41,317 bases of DNA from a virus: positions 1 to 41,317 of the IMG/VR virus record IMGVR_UViG_3300033551_000012. One strand, given 5' to 3'. This document shows, in pieces, positions 37,565-41,317 of this stretch. The translations under genes were made by a program, and so were the position numbers. Under the pieces are notes generated by a model that made no database searches, was not told the DNA's origin, and worked only from the letters and a program-made list of their open reading frames with translations. Position 1 is the first letter of the stretch. Each line of letters starts with the position of its first letter.

Positions 37565-38792
37565 TGGCGGTTTCCCCAAGTTTGTCAATTGGCATCATAG
37601 CACCTTGCACGGTAAGAACCGCAGCGTTACCGCCCATAGGCGGGAGGTTCTCTTTTTGCCGCACTTCGTCACGGGTCATCAGGCCGCGATCAACCATGGT
37701 TCCGTAATACTCTGCGCGGCTTTTACTATCGGCGCGCAACAGACCTTCCACGTTGAACTCGGCGTAGAATTTCAGCTGGTCCTGTGGGCTGAGCAAATAC
37801 TTGTTGATGTGTTGTTCGATGCGGTCTAGCCACGGGGCGATGACGAACGTAAGAAATCCGATCATCTGTTGCTCGATGCCGGTACCCCAGTTGCTGGTCC
37901 CGATGCTGTGCCCAACCATCCACGGCGGTACCCGGAACCATCGGCAGATTTCTTCCACGCTGAACTTGCGAGATTCCAACAGCTGGGCGTCTTTCGGGTT
38001 GATGCCCAGCTGTGCAGCGGTCATGCCGTTCTCAAGAATCACCGGCTCGCCAGCCTGCAATGCGCCGGTCTTGGTATGCACCATCTCGCGGAATTCATCG
38101 CGCTGGGCGGGGTTAACCTTGCCGGCTAGCGTGAACGCAATGGTTGGCGCAAGGCCCTTTTCGAACGTGCTGTTCGCAGCGTTCTGCGAAGCCAGGCCCG
38201 AAGCGATGACGTTCGCACCGTAGTAGATGGCCGACACGCCCCAGTCCCCGTCGAGCGTAAAACCAGGCACGCGGAAAAGCCGTGACTCGGGGATATCCCG
38301 CTGCGTACCGTCGCTTTTCGTGTAGGTGAAAATCCGATTTCCGTTGGTGTCCTTGTTGATCGCCAACCGATTAGGGACCAGGAATTTCAAGCCCACCAGC
38401 TTGTTGCCGACGTACTGCTTTTCCGCGATCCCGTTGCCCTGGAACAGCATCGATACCAGCATCGCTTCCCAAAACACGGCAGCCGTGCTGTCAGCGTTGG
38501 GGGATGTGTGAACGATGTTGTAAAGGGGATGGCCTACGGCGATACGACGCCCGTCAGGCATGCGCTCATAGATTTGCAGGGGGAGGGTTGAAATCGTCTC
38601 AGCGATCAGCCTGACGCACGACCAGACGGCGGAAAGGCGCAGGGCGGTGTCGCTGTTCACGTTCTGACCCGCGACCTTGGTGCCACCCACCTCTGACCAG
38701 AACGCGGTGTTGAAAAGGTCGATGGGGACGCCCAACCAGCCCAGCAACGCTGCCCGCAGCTTCCCAGGCTTTTTGTCAGTAATCTTTTTCAT
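37530..38792 (-). CDS. Portal protein, HK97 family
   Basis: The 420-residue protein (start MKKITDKKPGKL) has the HK97-type portal features: LSAVWSCVRLIAETISTLPL near residue 55, HPLYNIVHTSPNADST near 85, KFSVEEICRWFRVPPWMVGH near 300 and an IEQHINKYLLSP region. It forms the dodecameric DNA gate. I chose the ATG at 38792, which overlaps the TerL stop as ATGA and has GGGG upstream. Confidence 0.92.
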   Translation of the reverse strand: MKKITDKKPGKLRAALLGWLGVPIDLFNTAFWSEVGGTKVAGQNVNSDTALRLSAVWSCVRLIAETISTLPLQIYERMPDGRRIAVGHPLYNIVHTSPNADSTAAVFWEAMLVSMLFQGNGIAEKQYVGNKLVGLKFLVPNRLAINKDTNGNRIFTYTKSDGTQRDIPESRLFRVPGFTLDGDWGVSAIYYGANVIASGLASQNAANSTFEKGLAPTIAFTLAGKVNPAQRDEFREMVHTKTGALQAGEPVILENGMTAAQLGINPKDAQLLESRKFSVEEICRWFRVPPWMVGHSIGTSNWGTGIEQQMIGFLTFVIAPWLDRIEQHINKYLLSPQDQLKFYAEFNVEGLLRADSKSRAEYYGTMVDRGLMTRDEVRQKENLPPMGGNAAVLTVQGAMMPIDKLGETANETQRSTAGDA

Positions 38793-40513
38793 AAGTCCCC
38801 GAACGTCAAGTAAGTTTCTTCCGCCAGCAGGGCGCCGATACTCATGAGCAATGCGCACATATCGTCGATCTTGTCGGCAGCCTTTTTCCGATCAGGCGCC
38901 ATATTCAAGTTATCGTCATAACGGCAAATAAAATTCGATGCGCACCAGTTTAACACGGGGTCACCGTGATGCGCCAACCGGCCCGACAGATACGCCATCT
39001 CAAGCGCTTTCATGGCTGGGTGATAGCTTTTCGTGCCCTGGATGAATTCAACCATCTCGATCCCGTATTCTTCCAGGTTGTTCACCATGCTGGTCGCGTT
39101 CCAGCGGTCATAGCCGATCTTGACGATATCGAACCGGTCAAACAGGAATTTGATATCGGCTTCGATAATCTTGTAATCCGCCACGTTGCCAGGCGTGACC
39201 TTGATCCACCCAGCCTGCACCCATCCCGCATAGTTCACCGTGCCGCGCTCGCTGCGGCTCTTTACGGCTTCCTCGGGCACCCAGCGCCAGCCGTAGGTGT
39301 ACAACACCCCGTCGATCAACCAGGTAAGCCTGAAGGCGGTAAAGTCCGAGGTACTGGCAAGGTCAAGCCCGCCGTAGCATGGGAACTGCGCCAGCCATTG
39401 GAAGTCGATCACCCCGCCGCATTTCTGGAAGGCGTTCAGGTCTACCCAGCCGGAAGCCGTGGACGCCGAGCGGTTGCACCGCTTGATGAGGAATTCGGCC
39501 ATCTTGCTCGGGATGTGCTTCGCCTCGACCGCCTCCTTGTAGATCGCCTCAGCAAGGTGCGGGTTCACATCCATCAGCGGGTTCGCCTTGATCCATACGG
39601 CGGGATCAAGCGGGTTGTCTTCCTTGATCTTGGCGGTCTTGTCCTCATCGTCGATCTTGTAGAACACGGCCAGGAAGTGGTCTGCGTCGTGGCCAAACAC
39701 CCCTTTCAGCATGCGCAGCACGAAACCGCGAATCTCTGCCCATGGGCCGGCGTTGGTGTAGCCCTCGGTCGTCGTGAACAGCCATAGCGGGTTGCCACGG
39801 GCGCCCCCTGCCGATTGCAGCACGTTCAACAGGTCGGGGTCCTTGTGGGCGTGGATTTCATCGAGCGCCACATGCGACGGGTTCAGGCCATCCTGAGTCG
39901 ATGCCTTCGCGTGGATAGGCTTGTACGCCGAGCCGCTTTCGAAAATGACAATCGATTTGGCGAAGGTCTTGAAATTGAACTGCTCGCGCAGGTCCGGGGT
40001 CATCTCGACCATCCGCTTCGAAACCTTCCAGATGATCGACGCCTGGTCGAAGGTGGTCGCGGCGCTGTACAGCTGCTTGCCTGGTTCAGGCTCGCACGAC
40101 TGGCAGTACAGCATGATCGCGCTGGCCAACGTCGACTTGGCATTTTTTCGCGCAACTGCAAATAGTGCCGAGGTATACCGACGCGGGTAGAACACCCCGA
40201 CACCGTTGATGTGGATCGACTTCCGCTTGCGGAACCCGAACAGTTGCACCACGAAAAACACATGCGATGGGTGCATCTCGATATCGGGGCTTTCCCAGGT
40301 GCCTTCCACGTGCGGTAGGCACTCGATGAAGGCACACGGATCGTTGGCGTGCCACTCATCGAAAAAGAACGCGCAGTCGTCACGCTTGGCGCGTTCCAGG
40401 TCATCGAGAAAACGTTGGGCAGCCTGGCGAATCGGAACGCAGAATTTCTTCCGGTGCCGATCCGCTATCGCTTCCTCTGCGTAGGCCTTCGCAATGGCGA
40501 CGTAATCTTTCAC
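38789..40513 (-). CDS. terL: Terminase large subunit (ATPase/nuclease)
   Basis: The 574-residue protein has the ATPase Walker A-like VARKNAKSTLAS near residue 120, Walker B in PSHVALDEIHAHKDP near 215, the C-motif WLFTTTEGY near 240, and nuclease-domain acids in GGLDLASTSDFTAF near 378 and in VKIGYDRWNA near 465. It pumps DNA into the prohead and cuts it. The start is a GTG at 40513 that overlaps the Lar-like stop (GTGA). Confidence 0.93.
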   Translation of the reverse strand: MKDYVAIAKAYAEEAIADRHRKKFCVPIRQAAQRFLDDLERAKRDDCAFFFDEWHANDPCAFIECLPHVEGTWESPDIEMHPSHVFFVVQLFGFRKRKSIHINGVGVFYPRRYTSALFAVARKNAKSTLASAIMLYCQSCEPEPGKQLYSAATTFDQASIIWKVSKRMVEMTPDLREQFNFKTFAKSIVIFESGSAYKPIHAKASTQDGLNPSHVALDEIHAHKDPDLLNVLQSAGGARGNPLWLFTTTEGYTNAGPWAEIRGFVLRMLKGVFGHDADHFLAVFYKIDDEDKTAKIKEDNPLDPAVWIKANPLMDVNPHLAEAIYKEAVEAKHIPSKMAEFLIKRCNRSASTASGWVDLNAFQKCGGVIDFQWLAQFPCYGGLDLASTSDFTAFRLTWLIDGVLYTYGWRWVPEEAVKSRSERGTVNYAGWVQAGWIKVTPGNVADYKIIEADIKFLFDRFDIVKIGYDRWNATSMVNNLEEYGIEMVEFIQGTKSYHPAMKALEMAYLSGRLAHHGDPVLNWCASNFICRYDDNLNMAPDRKKAADKIDDMCALLMSIGALLAEETYLTFGDL

Positions 40514-40758
40514 TCAGCAGCCCTTACCCACTCTGCGCAACCATCCCGAACCCGTTCAGTATCACCGCCGCAGTTGCACAGGTCACCCAGTTTGCAATGC
40601 GCAACGGTAGCGCGCTTGTTCCAAACTTCTGCGGGTACCCAAGCGTTGCATCCGGTGCACTCGACAACAGGCCACGGGGACAAGTCATCGCGCACATAGT
40701 CGTCGGGGTAAAGCTTCCCAGGCTTACCACAAAATGGGCATGGTTTGAGTTCCATCAT
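40510..40758 (-). CDS. Lar-like zinc-ribbon protein (restriction alleviation family)
   Basis: The 82-residue product begins MMELKPCPFCGKPGKLYPDD, continues with VVECTGCNAW and A-x-x-x-WNKRA, and ends in a CKLGDLCNCGG segment. This matches the Lar/restriction-alleviation zinc-ribbon family: L-K-P-C-P-F-C-G, a second C-x-x-C and the W-N-x-R ending. The Rac prophage Lar lowers EcoKI restriction. Here the gene lies between terS and terL, an unusual location. Function as an anti-restriction factor is inferred from family only. Confidence 0.8.
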   Translation of the reverse strand: MMELKPCPFCGKPGKLYPDDYVRDDLSPWPVVECTGCNAWVPAEVWNKRATVAHCKLGDLCNCGGDTERVRDGCAEWVRAAE

Positions 40759-41174
40759 TCCCGCGTTCCTCGGTCAGCGAATTTGTTTTTCGGTTTGTCC
40801 TTCGGTGCATCCTGCTCGCGCTTGATCTTGCCGGCTGCGTGAGGCGTCAGACCGAAATCGTTTTGCAGGTTGCGGAAGTTTGCGATCCAAGACATGGGCG
40901 GCACCAGGTCGGCCATGTACTGCTTCACGATTTTCGCATGCAGCATGCACATATGGCAGAACGTCGCCATAGTGCCTTCGTTCAGTAATTTACCCTTAAT
41001 CAGGATCGGCGCCAAGCGCATGTATTCCTGAACGGCCAGGGCGTCTAGCCACAGGGGCGGTGGGGGAACTTCGTCGTAACCTTGGACCTCGGGTACGGTC
41101 AGGTCGTATTCGGGGCGCCCCGGTTTGTCGGTCCCCGCCAGCAGCTTCAGGTTATGGGGAGTCTTGGCAACCAT
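40755..41174 (-). CDS. terS: Terminase small subunit (P27 family)
   Basis: The 139-residue product contains KPGRPEYDLTVPEVQGYDEV near the start, PPPPLWLDALAVQEYMRLAP, a central helix-rich block (MCMLHAKIVKQYMADLV) and FGLTPHAAGKIKREQDAPKD. This is the order of P27-type small terminase proteins. It recognises the packaging site and recruits TerL. The ATG at 41174 has GGAG 8 bases upstream, and a hexanucleotide tandem array lies directly upstream of that. Confidence 0.9.
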   Translation of the reverse strand: MVAKTPHNLKLLAGTDKPGRPEYDLTVPEVQGYDEVPPPPLWLDALAVQEYMRLAPILIKGKLLNEGTMATFCHMCMLHAKIVKQYMADLVPPMSWIANFRNLQNDFGLTPHAAGKIKREQDAPKDKPKNKFADRGTRE

Positions 41175-41202
41175 TTCTCTATCTCCACGAAAGTTAGCGA
41201 AT

Positions 41203-41268
41203 CTCTATCTCTATCTCTATCTCTATCTCTATCTCTATCTCTATCTCTATCTCTATCTCTATCTCTAT
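41203..41268 (-). repeat. (ATAGAG)11 hexanucleotide tandem repeat upstream of terS
   Basis: Eleven exact copies of ATAGAG (CTCTAT on the plus strand) run between a TATAAT-containing motif and the terS ribosome-binding site. The array is prone to slippage and to assembly breaks. Similar but imperfect hexamers occur at 88-135 and 738-760. On the minus strand one frame reads (Ile-Glu)11, open to the window edge. Confidence 0.95.
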
Positions 41269-41281
41269 CTGGTCGATTCCC

Positions 41282-41317
41282 AGTGTTACATTATAACCAG
41301 ACTTCGAATTTATTGCC
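41282..41317 (-). promoter_or_regulatory. Candidate late promoter upstream of terS
   Basis: The minus strand carries a perfect TATAAT (41296-41291) within GTTATAATGTAACACT, which is shared 14/16 with 3811-3826. The matching -35 would lie at or just beyond the window edge (GGCAAT is the last sequence seen), so the promoter cannot be completed. Confidence 0.45.

Noticed and set aside
41194-41316. Minus-strand frame GYNVTLGIDQ followed by (Ile-Glu)11, open to the right edge
   Set aside because: It reads through a TATAAT-containing promoter-like motif and a microsatellite and has no visible start. It is best explained as an open frame created by the hexamer repeat.
1-41317. CRISPR arrays, insertion sequences, rRNA genes, integrase/attachment site
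   Set aside because: No spaced direct-repeat arrays, transposase motifs, rRNA sequence or integrase-like protein were seen on either strand.

Overview
The window looks like an essentially complete genome of a tailed, double-stranded DNA phage with a siphovirus (HK97/lambda-like) virion plan. Genes are tightly packed and most neighbours overlap by 1-4 bases (ATGA, GTGA, TGATG or TAATG junctions). The sequence is moderately GC-rich. The gene repertoire fits a phage of a gammaproteobacterium, plausibly Pseudomonas: P27-type small terminase, DUF2800/DUF2815-type recombination genes, a CsrA/RsmA homologue and a lambda-type Rz/Rz1 lysis cassette. The host is an inference only. I see no integrase, excisionase or CI-type repressor, so a lysogenic lifestyle is not supported.

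Layout. (1) 12,539 down to 148 (minus strand) is the early region. It holds an SF2 helicase, small unknown genes, a VRR-NUC nuclease, an RMF-like protein, a ParB-like protein, a truncated TetR-like regulator, several tiny ORFs, an HTH protein, a ribbon-helix-helix protein and a large primase-helicase. Downstream of the primase-helicase lie an iteron-rich, AT-rich candidate origin and an HNH endonuclease. (2) 12,630 to 19,104 (plus strand) diverges from a shared promoter/operator. It holds a PWDARIH-motif protein, a RecB/Cas4-like nuclease, an ssDNA-binding protein, a family-B DNA polymerase, a DnaJ-type zinc-finger protein, a CsrA-like protein and a tail-anchored zinc-ribbon protein. (3) 41,174 down to 19,094 (minus strand) is the late region. 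Its order is TerS, Lar-like protein, TerL, portal, ClpP-type protease, major capsid protein, a sugar-modification block, connector and tail-completion genes, major tail protein, G/G-T chaperones, tape measure, tail tip, tailspike, holin-like proteins, endolysin and Rz/Rz1. If the ends are joined, the HNH gene lies directly upstream of TerS, the usual HNH-TerS-TerL order, so the two ends probably flank one packaging region.

Regulation. A palindromic motif with core TCRTAAWTTATGA recurs at six places, mostly on or beside promoters. A 58-nt promoter-plus-leader module is present twice (7036-7093 minus, 18040-18097 plus; 55/58 identical), and each copy drives a different small gene. Both genes are followed by copies of the same 28-nt terminator module. 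The leader can fold GCCC-NGGA-GGGC over its Shine-Dalgarno sequence, a CsrA-type target. The phage encodes its own CsrA homologue immediately after one of the two genes.

Two -1 frameshift cassettes are visible. One is the classic tail chaperone G/G-T pair (slippery GGGAAAG). The other is much less expected: slippery GGGAAAC would join a short head-region protein to a DUF115-like sugar-enzyme domain that has no start codon of its own. That fusion, a GT9-like glycosyltransferase and a SAM methyltransferase sit inside the head operon and may form a virion-glycosylation module.

Caution: the first 64 bases are an exact inverted copy of 3498-3561, which looks like a contig-end artefact.
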